From: Plectosphaerella cucumerina
Lineage: Eukaryota > Ascomycota > Sordariomycetes > Glomerellales > Plectosphaerellaceae
NCBI GenBank assembly: GCA_020746995.1
Contig: JAGPXD010000002.1
Location: forward strand, 930,001 to 994,000
Length of the DNA stretch: 64,000 nt
Direction of reading: 5' to 3'
Part shown: positions 11,586 through 23,843 of the stretch, piece by piece
How the letters are laid out: each line of letters starts with the position of its first letter
Position numbering within the stretch: the first letter of the stretch is position 1
Notes under the pieces: generated by a model
Told to the model about the DNA's origin: nothing
Databases searched by the model: none
Seen by the model: only the letters and a program-made list of their open reading frames with translations
Position numbers and translations under genes: made by a program

Positions 11586-12116
11586 ATGCTCTCCCTCCCG
11601 AGCCTATCCGGGCTCCTGCCCCGGCCGGCCCTCTCCGCGCCCGCCGCTATCCGCGCCCTCGTCCCCTGGACCGCCACGCGCGCTCTCTCCACCACCCCCG
11701 CCCCCCGGGCCAAGCCGGCCAAGAAGAAGCCCAAGGACACCGCTCCGGGCGTCGAGCACCGCGCCCGCATCCAGGTCCTCCGCGGCAACCTCCACGGCTT
11801 CGCGCCCCCTCCCCTCCGCATGGCTCGCAACCGCTATCTCCGACACTGGACTATCCACCGCGCCTGGCTCCTCCACCAGCGCAAGACCCGCGAGGCTCAC
11901 GAGCGCGAGCTCATGCGCCAGCACCAGGGCATCCACAACGCCTGTGAGGAGCTCCGCACCACCGAGGGCCCCGGCCTCAACGGCGAGGGCTACCTCTACC
12001 GCGTCGCTCTCGAGAAGAAGGGCATGTACAACCTCGGTGCTGTGCCGATCGAGTACGCGAGGATGCAGACTGAGACACCGGCCAAGGTTGCATGGAACCA
12101 CGACTGGAAGCGGTGA
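11586..12116 (+). CDS. Mitochondrial large-subunit ribosomal protein mL40 (MRPL28 type)
   Basis: Component of the mitochondrial 54S ribosomal subunit, encoded in one exon of 176 aa. The first ~40 residues are Arg/Ser/Ala/Pro-rich with no acidic residue and look like a mitochondrial presequence. The mature part has the fungal mL40 signature: a basic stretch, then MARNRYLRHWTIHRAWLLHQ, a helical region rich in Glu and Arg, an NACEELRTTEGP segment, and a C-terminal YARMQTETP block ending in WNHDWKR. Length and motif order fit the family. The ATG is 9 nt after the stop of the glutamine-rich gene on the same strand, so its 5'UTR and promoter must lie within that gene, or both share one mRNA. Confidence 0.85.
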   Translation: MLSLPSLSGLLPRPALSAPAAIRALVPWTATRALSTTPAPRAKPAKKKPKDTAPGVEHRARIQVLRGNLHGFAPPPLRMARNRYLRHWTIHRAWLLHQRKTREAHERELMRQHQGIHNACEELRTTEGPGLNGEGYLYRVALEKKGMYNLGAVPIEYARMQTETPAKVAWNHDWKR

Positions 12117-13029
12117 TGGGGTCTTTAGGTTAGGAGAAAGCAGTTGTAAGACCCGTGTACTATTTGATCCAGTCGGCGCCTTTGGTCTTGATTCAGGCAA
12201 TGCGTCGTGTACTATAGCTCTCGAGAGTAGACTAGAGAGGAGAAGCAGCCAGGAAGAGACACAACCCACAGTTAAAACAGTCAGTTCATGATGCATCGTG
12301 AGGCGTGCCGGCAAATAAAGCATAGTACCTCACAAGCAAAGACGTCAAGTCGAACAGATGGCTGGCATTTCTTCTCTCCTGCTGTGTCCCAGCACAACAC
12401 ATGCCGGAGCATCGGAGACCAGCAACCGCCCAAGTTAACTACAGCCGCTGTGCCCATGAAACTCGCTCCACGTCCTTCCCGGCCATGCCTCCGCCCTCAC
12501 CCAGAACTTTTTCTTCGCTGGCGGCGCTTCCGGAGGGCTCTTATGCCACGATTCGATACGGCGAGTAAGGAGAGAAGAAAAATGAGGTAGAAACGACCGG
12601 CAGACACAGAGAAGCGGCTGCCCGGCCTTCTCGAGGTTCGTTAATATACAGAAAGAAGTAGTAGTTGGTGCTGGAACGGAAAAAATGCTGGTTCCCTCCC
12701 TCCCTCGCTGTGCTCCGGAAACGATTGACGGCTCGATTCGGTTCGAGTCAAAGGAAAGTTGGAGATGTGGTGGGAATGAGGTTGGATTACGGAGGCGGAT
12801 TGGGCGATATCTCGGGGCGAATGGTTCGGAGGGAGAGTTTTGCCATTCTTCGTCTGGTTCGACATGGCGGTTTGAACGGCCGGAGATTCGAGTCTTGGCT
12901 GTTCGGAGTATTTCGGGGGGTGGTGACCCCTTCCACGTGCTGGGGTCCTGTTCATGCAGGTGGCTGACTGACGGACAGGGCGTGACAAAGGGTCGCCGGA
13001 GTGCGGGCGGCGGAAGGCGGCGGTGTCGC
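12117..13029. other. Intergenic region between convergent mL40 and RHO2 genes
   Basis: No gene seen. It lies between two convergent stops, so it holds the two 3'UTRs and terminators. Confidence 0.6.
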
Positions 13030-13982
13030 TCACAGGATGACACAGCAGCCTCCGCCCTCGCCGCCCTCGAAGGTCAGCAGGGCGGCGCGGGTGGCCGCCT
13101 CGAAAACGTCGTCGACGCCCTCGCCGCTCAGGCTCGAGCACTCGAGGTACTTGCGGGCTCCTATCTCCTTAGCGACGGCATCTCCCTCCTGCTGTGTGAC
13201 GAAGCGTTGCGACTTCTTGCGCATCTCCTCCTGGGCGACTGGGTCTTCGCGGAGATCCTTCTTCAGACCGACAAGGATGATGGGGACGTTGGGGCAGAGG
13301 CGCGAGGCCTCCTCGATCCACTGGAAGGCGTGTGTCAGCGAACATTGGTCTGCAAGGCCCCTCTCCGCGGGAAGGTTTGGGTCGCCCATACCTTGTGCTT
13401 GACGTTGTCCAGGGAATCTGGCGTATCGAGCGAGAAGCCGACCAGGATGACATGGGCCTTGGAATATGCCAGTGGCCGCAGCCGTTCGTAATCCTCTTGT
13501 CCTGCGGTATCCCATAACGCCAGCTGCACGGACTTGCCGTCTACCCTGCAATCTGTGACATAGTTCTCGAAGACTGTCGGGATCTGTGGAATAGTGTTAG
13601 GCCTGCTGGCAGGAGAGTCGGTCGACGGGGAGATTGGTTTCGGGAGAAGGACATACGTAATGCTGCGGAGAGTCGGGGTGGTTAGCTTGGCATGCTTCGC
13701 GGGCTGCATTGGAGGGTTTGGAAGTACTCACTGATGGGAAGTATCCGAGCGTGAAGACGCTCAACAGCGATGTCTTGCCGCAGGCACCGTCACCGATGAT
13801 GACCAGTTTCCTGAGGAAGCAGGCGTCAGTACAAGCATGCTTGTGGTGGTGGACGGCTGGGTCGGAAGGGATCCCCGATGGCACGCAGACCCCTGGGAGG
13901 GATCGTCGGCGGGACCGTAGAGGAGGAGGAGTAGGCCTGTGGCGTACCTGCGAATGACGTTTGAAGGGCTTTGGCTAGCCAT
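13030..13982 (-). CDS. RHO2: Rho-family GTPase Rho2
   Basis: Small GTPase that signals to cell wall synthesis and polarity at the plasma membrane. Five exons: 13982-13948, 13810-13732, 13662-13657, 13583-13392 and 13320-13030, giving 200 aa. Exon 3 is only 6 nt (His-Tyr) and restores the family's spacing between YFPS and PTVFENY. Visible motifs: P-loop GDGACGKT (about 18-25), switch II DTAGQE (about 65-70) and the ECSSL base-recognition loop. The C-terminus is CCVIL: a CAAX box (CVIL, Leu end suggests geranylgeranylation) with a preceding Cys open to palmitoylation. The Rho2 assignment rather than Rho3 or Rho1 rests on the [16 protein letters not shown] stretch, the KKDLREDP loop and the tail. 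The 137-nt first intron is the longest of the four. Confidence 0.9.
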
Positions 13983-16900
13983 GGTATCTGGCGATGGAGG
14001 GTCTGAACAGGCGGTTCGAGATGTGATCGAGGACGGCGCACGAAGAGGCACACTGTCGGCGTCGATTGATGGGATTGTCGGTGGTCGTCGAAGAAGTGTT
14101 GAGTCGGAATTGCGAGTCTGACGAGGAGAGGCTGAGCTGACGCAGGACGGACGGGAATTGGGGGGTGGATGGGATGCCCGTCGGGGCGTGCTGGGCGTGC
14201 TGGGTTGGTTCGGCGGCCGTGGGGACGTTTGGTGGTTCGGGTCGCTTGTTCGTTGGGTGAGGTGTGGCGAGTGTGCTTGGGTAGTGTGTCGCTAGCTACG
14301 TAGTACCGGTTGTTGGTGGATGGATAGGAAGATGGAACGTGTCGGTCGAAGGAGGGACGGATGGGGAGGGGGGAAGGAGAAAATGTTAAAGCAGAGACTG
14401 GGCTGGGCTTGGACTGGACAGGACTGGACTGGACTCCAGGGTGGATTGGATTGGATTGGACTTTGTGGTGGTCTCGTCCGACACGGTTACGGCCCGGGGA
14501 TGCGAATTCCCAATGTCCCTGTTTTTCCCCGTCTGTACTGTTCTGTATTCCGGGCCGGGAGGCGCAGAGCGGGTGTGTAGCGGGCGTGTGCTGTTGGAGG
14601 ATCGTCCGTCCTTTTGGTCGGGGGGAGGGGAGGTTTCAAGGTTTGCCGGCCAGTTGAAGACAGGCAACCGAAGACAAGGCAGCACGGGTATTAGAAATAA
14701 ATGATGTGATGAAACACTGGGATGGGAAGAGATGAGAGAGATGGAGCAGCGAGAGCGAGATGGGAGCGATCAAGCCACGGGAGGAGCCACTGCCGCGGTT
14801 GGTGATTCCAGTCTTAGTGCTACTGCTGCTGCTGGGCTGCTGCCAGTGGGTGGACCGACCGGGGAGAGGTCTGCCGCTGCTGTCGGTGTTGCTGCCGGGG
14901 AAGGGTGATCTGACGTGCGTTGGCGGGTGCAGGTGGGCGTAAGAAGGGGGAGAGTGGGCAGGCCGTGCCGCGATGGGTAAATTGCAATGTCAGTCCTTAT
15001 CTCGAGTCCAGACGCGAGATCTGGGGTCGAGTCCTGACTTTGGAGATTGGAGTGTCCTGCCAGGGGGAAGGTGGGCGGAAGGCGGGCGGGGCGAGAGTGC
15101 GTCAAGTTGGGCAGGTCCTTCCTTCTCTTGGGTGTCGAGTCGGTTGTTCAGGTGAGGTGCCTGACTGAGCTTGGTCCGGCTCTGACGATGCGGTGGGTGA
15201 TGGCGTCCTTTTGAATAAACGGACGACTGCAACGTGGAAACCAGGACTGAGGTGAGAAGGGCAGGGGGTCAACAAAAACATGGGAACAAGCGTTACAAGT
15301 CATACCCTTCGCCGCCCTGTCTGCTCTATTCTCGGTCCACTCACCACTCACCAGCGTCTGCCAGCAACCAGGATGGGCCGCTAGTCGCACCGACGCGATG
15401 GGCCCCGGGGTGGAAAGAGAAGCAAGCGGTCGCGCCTGTCGTTACGTAGCAGCGCAGAGAACGAACCAAATACGAGCTGACAATGGACTGGGACTGGATG
15501 GATCATTCCCCCTTCTGCGCCTAGCAAGCGACCCCGTTGACGGCGTCCTCGTCGCTCGACCCAGCAATTGCACTGCCCCCCCTGGTTGACTGGTGACTGG
15601 CTGCTGGGGGCTTCGGAGGTCTTTCCAGGAATGCAGGGCTCTTGGGCACGAACAAATCGATCCGGCAGTTGGACACAGCTGTCCATCGTCGGCCCTATTC
15701 GAAATCGTTCAGTCAGCGTCACCCCGTCGTCCTATCCCGTGGACGCACTGCCCCTGAACGGGCAATGCGTCGGTATTGTGCATTGTTATGCGCCGTCTCC
15801 GCGGGAGCCGCATCTACGAGATACCGTCTGCAGCCGGTCTCACCGCGTGACCCTGGTTGACCTCTTGCGCCCGTCGGATCGGATGGGTCACGTCTGCGTC
15901 TGCCTCTCCCTCTACGTCCACCGGCTTTCCGAAGGACCCCGGCCACCGGCTGCCGCTGGACAAGAGCCGGAGCCTCCCACGTCCCACACCTCTCGTGTCC
16001 GCCAACGACCGGGCGCCCCCCGTGTGCCAAGGCAGGGCTGAGTCTTTCATGTGCTTGATAATACGGGAGGTCGCCAACGGTCCAACGGAGCCCACGGGAA
16101 ACCGCAGTGTTGCGAACGCTGACGACGCAAGCCGGGAGGGAGGCCAACGGAGCCGGTGATACCCTCTGTCGATGGAAAACCCTCTCAACTGCTTGCAAGT
16201 TGCCAGGCCTCCAGTGACCCGAGTCGGTTCGATAGCCCCTGGGAGGCGCAAGTGCGCCGTTCGGACGCTAGAAGCGATGGGTCCGTCGATCTATTCGGAT
16301 GCGCATGTTGCATCGTACCATGGCGTCCTTGACATTCCGAGGGTGCGTCATTGCGAATGGAGGGGTGGAGGGTCCATCTCGGCTCCCTCGAAGAAAGCCA
16401 TGGCGGGGTGTCGAAAGCATAGTCGTTGCTCGGTCATGGTCTGTGGACGATCTGTCGATGGTAGGCTGGTAAACGAAGAGTTCACCGACATGGGCTTGGT
16501 CTTGGTTTCAGGTCCAAATCACCAACTTGCTTTGTCCACCTGCAAAGTGCAAGCTTGCTGTCTGCGCGTGCACGGCGGGCTAAAACACGAAACAACGACC
16601 GGTAGAGCACAAACGGCGAGGTCGGGCTCTGAAGGAGCAAAAAAGGCTGTCATCCCAAGTCGACGGGAATCTACTTCCGCGGGGCCCCTTCCTGGCATTA
16701 GCGCGCCTATGCTTGCAGCTTCCCGACCCTCTGGACGAGAGCTGAGCTGTGCTGGTGGATAAATAAATCGATCCTGAAAACCCCTGGAATGGAATGGCGA
16801 GGAATCCAAGAGCTTCGTCCAGCTTGGACCAGCATGCCCAGGCACCTTGAAGGCCACGGTGACGTCTGGCCGTGAATTATGTAATCGATCCCACCCCCTG

Positions 16901-17796
16901 CTGCCCAAGCTGAGCGGAATGAGGCACGCTTGGTCACGTGAGACGCACTTTCCCCTGGCTGCCAGGCAATCAGAATTCGCGGAGCGGCTCTTGGAAGCAC
17001 GGGTGGCGGAACCCCCTCGAAGTACCTCCACCGCAAGCCCATGCAGCAAAGTGACTTGCTCGTTCCTCCCTCCCCAAACGAGAGGCTGCGACTTGTGGCC
17101 GAAGTTGAACCTCCACTTACGGCCAAACCTAGCGAACTGCGTGCGTCCCGTCTTCTCCAGCCCGTCGCTCGTCAATGGCCTCGTCGCATCCTCAACACCA
17201 AAGGCCCCGACACCACCTACCGACCCAACACCCTGTGCCGCCCCCCAGAGCGCGCGCGCGCCACATACATAACATCATCACGGCGCGCTGAGCATCTTAC
17301 CTCCGCATCGCCCAGCGTCAGTCTCCCCGGGTGCCGCGTCTGGCCTCTTCGTCATCCACGCCCCCGTCATATCCCAATCACCTCCCACCCACCCCCCATC
17401 GTGAGTTGCCGCCTGCCCTGCCCGCACCTCTCGCCTCTAGCCCTACCTTTGCCCGTCGTCAAATCGTTCGATTCTCGTCGCTCGACATGGCTGTACACGC
17501 CACCTTCACGTCGGCTCCATCTCGCCCTCGCCGGATGCTGCCCCAGGGCCCCTGCCCAAACGCCGACCGCGGGCCTGATATCGACAAACCGACCGACGCC
17601 CAAATTGCCCCCCCAAACACAACCTCTTTCAACGCCGATGCCCTTCCACGACAACTGACGCTGTGTCTGCAGGTCTTCTTTCTTTCCGCCACTCTTTGAC
17701 TTACCCCCCAAACGATCCGGTCCTGGGACTCTCCCCTCCCTTGCTCCATGGTATCGCCCGACCGACACTGCCCCGTCGCAGCAGCTCTCTACCAAT
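13983..17796. other. 3.8 kb region without a supportable gene, between RHO2 and NST1
   Basis: Divergent promoter space for RHO2 (leftward) and NST1 (rightward). The part next to NST1 (about 17200-17796) is C/T-rich, as in a long 5'UTR. Open frames of up to ~200 codons occur on both strands near 16172-17175, but they overlap each other, have random-like composition and no family features. This is the longest gene-free stretch in the window; a non-coding RNA or long leader cannot be excluded. Confidence 0.5.
14409..14462 (+). repeat. Pentanucleotide microsatellite TGGAY
   Basis: Imperfect head-to-tail TGGAC units followed, after a short interruption, by TGGAT units, in the RHO2 upstream region. 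Confidence 0.85.
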
Positions 17797-20700
17797 ATGC
17801 CCGCCAACCAGCGCCATCCCGCGACGACGCAAGCACCAGCTTCACCCAACGCAAAGGCCACCGCGAGATACACGAATAAGGACGGCTCCAAGATCATCAC
17901 CGTGCCCAAGGGCCCGCCCTCAGCCGACCCTTCTCAACCATCAACCCCCACTTCCTCGACGAAAGCTCTGTCATCGCACCCGCCGAACGACATGTCCACC
18001 CACGAGCCGCCGCAGCCTGTCAACAGGAAGAAGCAGAAGCGTCGTGCCAAGGCTGCGGCCAAGGCTGCCGCCGCCGCTGTTGTCGCTGACTCCCCCATGA
18101 GCCCGACCTCCGAATCGGCAGACGTGACAGGAGCCGACCAAGACGACCAGTACGACGAAGCCGATCCTACTCGCGACGACGACGGATACGAGGATGAGCC
18201 CAACGGCGTCACGTCAAACAGGTCCAAGAAGTCCAAAAAGAAGAAGAAGAAGGGCGCTCACGCCACGGCCAACGCTGACTCGCTGCCGAACGATGAAGCG
18301 CCGTCCGCCCCAGTCGGCCCCGGCTTCTCCAAGGAAAAGATCTGGAACACGAGCTCGCAGCAAGAACGGGAGAGGATCAAGGAATTCTGGCTCGGCCTGG
18401 GAGAAGAGGACCGCAAGTCTCTTGTCAAGGTCGAGAAGGATGCCGTCCTTAGAAAGATGAAGGAGCAGCAGAAGCACACCTGCAGCTGCACCGTCTGCGG
18501 CCGCAAACGGATCGCCATCGAGGAGGAGTTGGAGGGCCTCTACGACGCATACTACGAAGAGCTTGAATCCTTCGCCAACCACCCCGAGGGCCAGGGCCTG
18601 CACCGCGACTTCCCCAGCCGGAGCTCGCGGCTGCCGCCTCTGAACCACCAACCACCCTCGAGAGGGCGCATCGTCGAGCATGTCAGCGACGACGAGGACG
18701 ACAACGAGGAGTACGTGGACTACAGCGAGGCGGACTTTGAAGACGACGACTCGCGCCCCGACTCTAGCGTCGACGGGCACGACCACGACCACGACCATGA
18801 GCACGACCACGATCATCGCCATGACCATGAGCACGAGCACGAGCATGAGCCCCCAGGACACCGCCGGCCGCATCCCGCAGACTTTCTGACGTTCGGAAAC
18901 AGCTTGCAAGTCAAGGGTATGAAGCTCCTCGACCTTTTGCTAAGCAGATATGGTAACATGGACTTAGGCGGTATACTCACCGTTGCTGATGATCTGCTCA
19001 AAAACGACGGCAAGCGGTTCATCGAAATGATGGAGCAGCTCGCCGAGCGGCGCATGGCCAGGGAGGAGGACGCCAGGGAGCACATGGCGCATGGCTACAT
19101 CCACCCCGTCAACGGCTCTTACGTCAACCACCCGCACATCGATGAGGAGTTCGATGAAGACGAGGAGGAGGACGAGGAATACGACAGCCAGGACGACGAG
19201 TACGAGGATGAGGAGGCCAGCTCTTCACACCACACTCACGACCACGGCCACCCCGACACGGAGCACCTCTGCTCTCTGCACCAAGAGACTGCTATGAGCG
19301 AGGAACAACGCATGGAGGAGGGCCGGCGCATGTTTCAAATCTTCGCCGCACGCATGTTTGAGCAGCGGGTGCTGACGGCGTATCGTAACATGGTCGCTAA
19401 GCAACGCCAAGATCAACTCCTAGAAGAGCTCGCCGAAGAGGACAGGCTCGATGAGCAGCGCAGGGCGAAGAAGGCCAAGGACGCCCAGAAGCGCAAGGAC
19501 AAGGCCGCCCTCAAAAAGCAGCAACAAGCCGAGGAACGCGCCCGTAAGGAGGCCGAGAAGGCGGCTGAGGAGGCGGCCCGGCTGGACGAACAACGACGAC
19601 GCGCTGAGGAGCAGAAGCTCCGTGCTGAAGAGAAACGCCGTAAGAAGGAAGAACAGAAGCGCATCGAAGAAGAGGAACGTCTACGGAAAGAGGCTGAGCG
19701 CCAACGGCGCATCACCGAACAGCAGGAGAAGCGGGCTGAGCAAGAGCGCAAGGCCCGCGACGCCCGCGACAAGGAGAAGAGGCTCAAGGATGAGGCGCGC
19801 CTGCGCGAGAAGGAGTCTCGAGAGCAGAAGGAGAAGGAGCTGCGGGAGAAGAAGGAGAGGCAGGATCAGGACAAGCGGAACAAGGACGCCAAGCTCAAGG
19901 CCGAGCGGGAGACCAAGGCCAAGGCCGATAAGGAAGCCCGGGATCGCGCGAAGGAGGAAAAGGCCGCCGCCGCGACAGCAGCGGCAGCGGCAGCCGCCTC
20001 GGCCGTTGCCTCGCCGGCACCTCCGCCAGCAGCCGTCCCGACACCTCTCCAGACAACGAGACGGGCGTCGCAGCCGGTGGCTCCCGGCCAAGCGGCTGTG
20101 CTTCCTCAACACCCGCCGAACCCCGCCACGTTTGCATCACCGAAAGTCCCCGTGGCGACGCCCTCGCTGCCCAAGGCGCCGACGCCAATGCGCACCGCGA
20201 AGAACGCAGGGGCGTCGCAGGAGACGAGCGCTACCGGCTCGCAGGCGTCTCAGCCAGGATCACTTCACAGCCAGAACCCGTCTCCTCACTCGGCCACGCC
20301 GTCGCACCCCGCCCATCACCCCTTCCTGCAGTCGCACAAGAACGGCGGCATCCTCCCGAGCCTCGTGCCACACTCCCAGTCCGCCTCGCCGCCCAACACG
20401 CAGGGTCCCATGGGCCACGCCAGTCCGTTCCACATGCCGCCGGGCATGCCGCAGCCTCCGGGTTTCGGCAACCTGCCCCCCGGTCTTGGCCAGCGGCCCA
20501 TGCCGTTCGATCCAGGTTTCCCACAGATGGGTATGCGCCCACCGCCCGGCATGCAGATCCCTCCCGGCTTCAACGGAGGCGGTCGGGGCTTCCCGCCGCC
20601 GCCGGGCTTCGGTCAGCCGTTTGGTGCAGAGCCAATTCCGATAGGCGGACCGCCTCCGGGCACGCAGCACGGCCGGCAGTCGTCGGGAGGCTTCGACGTC

Positions 20701-21498
20701 GGCTCTCCCGGTCCATCTCAGCCTATTGGCAGGCCGATCCCGAACGGCCGTGCCAGCGTCGCCTCGCATGGGTCCAGCCACAAGGACGAAACGACGAGCC
20801 AGCTCCTCGGTAGCAGCGCGTTGCTGGATGGCTCCGAGGAACCGCCAATGCCGATGGGACCTTCAAGCCTTCCGCGACACCAGGCCCCTGGCGCTGTTCC
20901 GCGTCCGGCCTTCCTGGGTGGTCCATTCGGATTCGACGGTGGCATCCCGCTGCAGAACGACCCGTGGCGGTCGCCAGTGCCGGGTCCCTTCCCTCCGTTC
21001 GGTGCGCCAGGCATAGGATCGCAGGCGACGGCGGCAGCTAACTGGGGCACGCCAATAGCATCGCTTGTGGCCCCGGTGCCGATGCCGCCCGGCGTCTCTG
21101 CCATGAGCATGTTCCGGCAGTCTGGCCACTCGAGGACTGTGGCCATGCGTCTTATGCTTTGCCTCGCCTGCAAGGAGCTCCAGAGCCACAGCAAGGAGGG
21201 CGTCGACGCCTTCATCAGCCTCTCGGCGGTCATGGCTGAAGTGGACAAGATGAACCGGACGACGCGGTCTGCTGGCTTGATAACCGACTCGGAGCTGCTC
21301 GACCTCGCGGAGACGGAGGGCACGCCGCAGAACGGCGGAGGGTCGTTCCAGATCCGGCTGGTAGGCCCAGGACCCGATCGAGTCATCCGCTGGGTGCCGG
21401 AGCCGGCAAGCGAGATCCCTACGCCTCGGCGGCCGGTGGGCCAGATCGGCAGCCCCATCATCGGAGTGGGCGCCCCTTTCTCGTCTCGGGGCTCCTAG
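17797..21498 (+). CDS. NST1: Stress response protein NST1
   Basis: Intronless 1233-aa protein of the fungal NST1 family, linked in yeast to salt tolerance and the mRNA-processing factor Msl1. Residues ~60-95 are Lys/Ala-rich and could be a nuclear signal. The conserved core follows at about 185-270: a [20 protein letters not shown] segment, then a Cys cluster around [10 protein letters not shown] (about 227-238). A His/Asp/Glu alternating tract lies near 327-352, acidic runs near 450-475, and a long Lys/Glu/Arg/Gln charged helix or coiled coil at about 540-725. Then an Ala run and a Pro/Gly/Met-rich low-complexity region lead to a more structured C-terminal ~130 residues. Order and length match the family. 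Confidence 0.93.
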   Translation: MPANQRHPATTQAPASPNAKATARYTNKDGSKIITVPKGPPSADPSQPSTPTSSTKALSSHPPNDMSTHEPPQPVNRKKQKRRAKAAAKAAAAAVVADSPMSPTSESADVTGADQDDQYDEADPTRDDDGYEDEPNGVTSNRSKKSKKKKKKGAHATANADSLPNDEAPSAPVGPGFSKEKIWNTSSQQERERIKEFWLGLGEEDRKSLVKVEKDAVLRKMKEQQKHTCSCTVCGRKRIAIEEELEGLYDAYYEELESFANHPEGQGLHRDFPSRSSRLPPLNHQPPSRGRIVEHVSDDEDDNEEYVDYSEADFEDDDSRPDSSVDGHDHDHDHEHDHDHRHDHEHEHEHEPPGHRRPHPADFLTFGNSLQVKGMKLLDLLLSRYGNMDLGGILTVADDLLKNDGKRFIEMMEQLAERRMAREEDAREHMAHGYIHPVNGSYVNHPHIDEEFDEDEEEDEEYDSQDDEYEDEEASSSHHTHDHGHPDTEHLCSLHQETAMSEEQRMEEGRRMFQIFAARMFEQRVLTAYRNMVAKQRQDQLLEELAEEDRLDEQRRAKKAKDAQKRKDKAALKKQQQAEERARKEAEKAAEEAARLDEQRRRAEEQKLRAEEKRRKKEEQKRIEEEERLRKEAERQRRITEQQEKRAEQERKARDARDKEKRLKDEARLREKESREQKEKELREKKERQDQDKRNKDAKLKAERETKAKADKEARDRAKEEKAAAATAAAAAAASAVASPAPPPAAVPTPLQTTRRASQPVAPGQAAVLPQHPPNPATFASPKVPVATPSLPKAPTPMRTAKNAGASQETSATGSQASQPGSLHSQNPSPHSATPSHPAHHPFLQSHKNGGILPSLVPHSQSASPPNTQGPMGHASPFHMPPGMPQPPGFGNLPPGLGQRPMPFDPGFPQMGMRPPPGMQIPPGFNGGGRGFPPPPGFGQPFGAEPIPIGGPPPGTQHGRQSSGGFDVGSPGPSQPIGRPIPNGRASVASHGSSHKDETTSQLLGSSALLDGSEEPPMPMGPSSLPRHQAPGAVPRPAFLGGPFGFDGGIPLQNDPWRSPVPGPFPPFGAPGIGSQATAAANWGTPIASLVAPVPMPPGVSAMSMFRQSGHSRTVAMRLMLCLACKELQSHSKEGVDAFISLSAVMAEVDKMNRTTRSAGLITDSELLDLAETEGTPQNGGGSFQIRLVGPGPDRVIRWVPEPASEIPTPRRPVGQIGSPIIGVGAPFSSRGS
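18774..18850 (+). repeat. His-Asp/Glu alternating tract within NST1
   Basis: Runs of CAC/CAT alternating with GAC/GAG code an [12 protein letters not shown] stretch of about 25 residues. It could bind metal or act as a pH-sensitive linker, but no function is shown by the sequence. Confidence 0.85.
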
Positions 21499-22148
21499 TT
21501 GGACTCATGGGAGGAGGCAGAGGATGAAGCGGACAGAGTGGCAGCCCTCCGGCGGCGCGTCTAGGAGATGAATTGGGCAGACATGGTCCGCAGGGTGAGG
21601 GCGTCCATGGGACTGACGGCCACTGCGGTCACCAGATCTGGTCGTCTGGCCAGCTGAAGGGTGTAGCGAGGAGTCACGCAGCCACAGGTAGCGAGCGAGT
21701 CGTTCTGGTGGGGTTGAAGTCGTGCGCAGGAGGATAGATGCGCGCCAGCGACCCGACTGACGGAACAGCGATTGGATGCAACGAATAGCAAGCATCCATT
21801 CCCATTGTATGAATGTCCATTGGAAGGTTGACATGAGCCGACCTCTTCAAAGCATGTCCCGCGTGGAAGTGCATGTGAAGGTCCATCTGTGATTGATCTA
21901 TTTCTGGCGTGTCACAGTCTGGGCCTTTGTCCCACTGATTCAGGGGCCCGCCTAACTTTCAGGGAACGCCCCAGCCAAAGTTGTCCCCGCCCACACCGAG
22001 TTTCTGGGTCGGGTCCCCATCCGCGAATTTTTTTCATCACCAACCACACGCCACGAGGCATGAAAAATTTCAGAGGCTTTACACACCACACATCCACATA
22101 TCAACTCCCCCGACGCCTCCAGCATCCATCAAACGCGTAGCGAAGCCT
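21499..22148. other. Intergenic region, NST1 3' flank
   Basis: No gene seen; holds the 3' flank of NST1 and the upstream side of tRNA-Lys. Confidence 0.6.
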
Positions 22149-22233
22149 GCCCGGCTAGCTCAATCGGTAGAGCGTGAGACTCTTAAAACGAGTTCACATC
22201 TCAAGGTTGTGGGTTCGACCCCCACGTCGGGCT
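22149..22233 (+). tRNA. tRNA-Lys (CTT anticodon) with intron
   Basis: Complete cloverleaf. The acceptor stem GCCCGGC pairs with GTCGGGC (one G-T pair), the D stem is GCTC/GAGC, and the anticodon stem TGAGA pairs with TCTCA. Anticodon CTT is followed, after the position-37 purine, by about 12 extra bases, the usual site for a nuclear tRNA intron. The T arm is GTGGG-TTCGACC-CCCAC. T-rich Pol III terminator runs lie about 40 nt downstream. Confidence 0.93.
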
Positions 22234-22629
22234 CAATTCCTGACGTTCCTTCTTCGGAGGGAGCTTACGATTGTATTTTTGCTTTTTGGTGGTGTGGAAG
22301 TGAATGGGGAGTGGTGGGAGCACATATGGTGGTGATGGAGTCACGGTTATGGGCGTGGGAGGTTGGTATGCATTGTTCGACAGTTATTAGTCTTGGTGGA
22401 TGTGCCGATGTCAGTATTACGATCTCAGAAGTAACGATGCTCAATTCTGAGTGCTCCCCATCATCCAAGCACTGGCGACGATGTTCCAACTGAACGGAGC
22501 AAAAGGACGGGCACAGCACAAAGGCAGCATCAGCCGTCGTGTGGTGGTTTGGTTCTCGCTCTCCTATTCGGCTGTGTGGTGAACTTCTAAAAACAAAAGA
22601 TTGTTGGAGACTCTGAATCTCCTGGCGCA
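22234..22629. other. Spacer between tRNA-Lys and tRNA-Thr
   Basis: No gene seen. Short T runs near 22276-22288 fit Pol III termination of tRNA-Lys. Confidence 0.6.
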
Positions 22630-22701
22630 TGCCTCGTACTGGAATCGAACCAGTGATCTCATCATTACTAGTGATGCGCTTTACCACTGAGCCAACGAGG
22701 C
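22630..22701 (-). tRNA. tRNA-Thr (AGT anticodon)
   Basis: Intronless 72-nt cloverleaf on the minus strand. The acceptor GCCTCGT pairs with ACGAGGC, the anticodon stem is CATCA/TGATG around CTAGTAA (anticodon AGT), and the T arm is ACTGG-TTCGATT-CCAGT. The convergent tRNA-Lys lies 396 bp away. Confidence 0.95.
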
Positions 22702-23843
22702 GCTCGATGTTAACGCCATTCGGAAACGTACCCTGTGTCAGTTTCGCCTGCGGAGCGCCCCTCTCGGTTGCCCCTTTTCTCACATGAGGCACACTGTGAC
22801 GCTGAGAGATGCCACAGAAAGTCATCGCCATTTCAGGCCCAGTCGTTCCAATATTGCTAGCAGACTTCTATCTACTTGTCTGTTTCTGTGGATTTTGTGT
22901 TTCGATGATGGGCGAGCTGAGAGGGACAGTTTTCCATGTGAATTTCGCGGTTGACCAGGCGAAGGGTTCATTTCATTCTGCCACGATGATGGCCAAAGAC
23001 CACCAAATCCGGGTGCCACCACCTTGATGGCGCACACTTCCTCCAACATTGAATGATTCAAAAAAAACACCGGCAATTAGGATCATAGAGAATGACACCT
23101 GATCCGGGGCCGTAGGGCACGGATCGCCTCCTACCTAAAGTCTTTCTTAGCGTTGAGCCAGAAAACCCTCCGGAGGCATGTGTTCGCTCGAGGCCGGGGG
23201 GTTGTTCTACACGCGTCGCCCCTTGAGAGGTGTACCACGTTCCAGCGATGTGACACAAGTATTGATACCAGTAGGCCGGACGCCAAAGGTGGCAGCCGAT
23301 GGCCCATCAACCATGACCAGAAGCTCGAGGGAACAAACAGCAGCGTCAAGGTCATGTATTACGCCCCTTGCTAGGAGCCGCTTACTCACCTTGGCGATGA
23401 AAAGTGCTCAATATGACACGGTCAGCGCGATCTTAGACGAGTGATCTTGCGGAATTGCGGCATCTACTGGCTCATGTACTTCCCTCGGGTGCGTGCCGCG
23501 TCGCATAGGACGAGCATAGCCTTAATGAGAAGCGACTGTGTTTTCTCGCTCCTACAGATTGGATACGTATGACTTGGAACAAACACGACCTCGATCCGGC
23601 ACCGCGCAGCACCACAGCAAGTGTCATCCCTCCGGCCCAGGAGAAAGCTCAGATGCGCGAGTTCAGCGAGAGGAAGTTTGCGGACAGCAAGTAAAGCACT
23701 TCTGCAGTGAAACTCTTATGATATTTTCTCACTCAGAAAGCCAGCAGCCAAGCTCAAGTCCATTTTGCGCCTCATGCGCCGAAACAAAAATCAGGGTATC
23801 CTGTGCGCCCGCCTCATCCATCAAAAGACCCAGCACCTCTCTC
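22702..23843. other. Intergenic region, no gene seen
   Basis: Several short frames of fewer than 140 codons on both strands, none with recognisable features. It ends at the stop of the kinesin gene. Confidence 0.55.

Noticed and set aside
16172..17175. Overlapping ~200-codon frames on both strands
   Set aside because: Random-like composition, mutual overlap, no domain or splice support.
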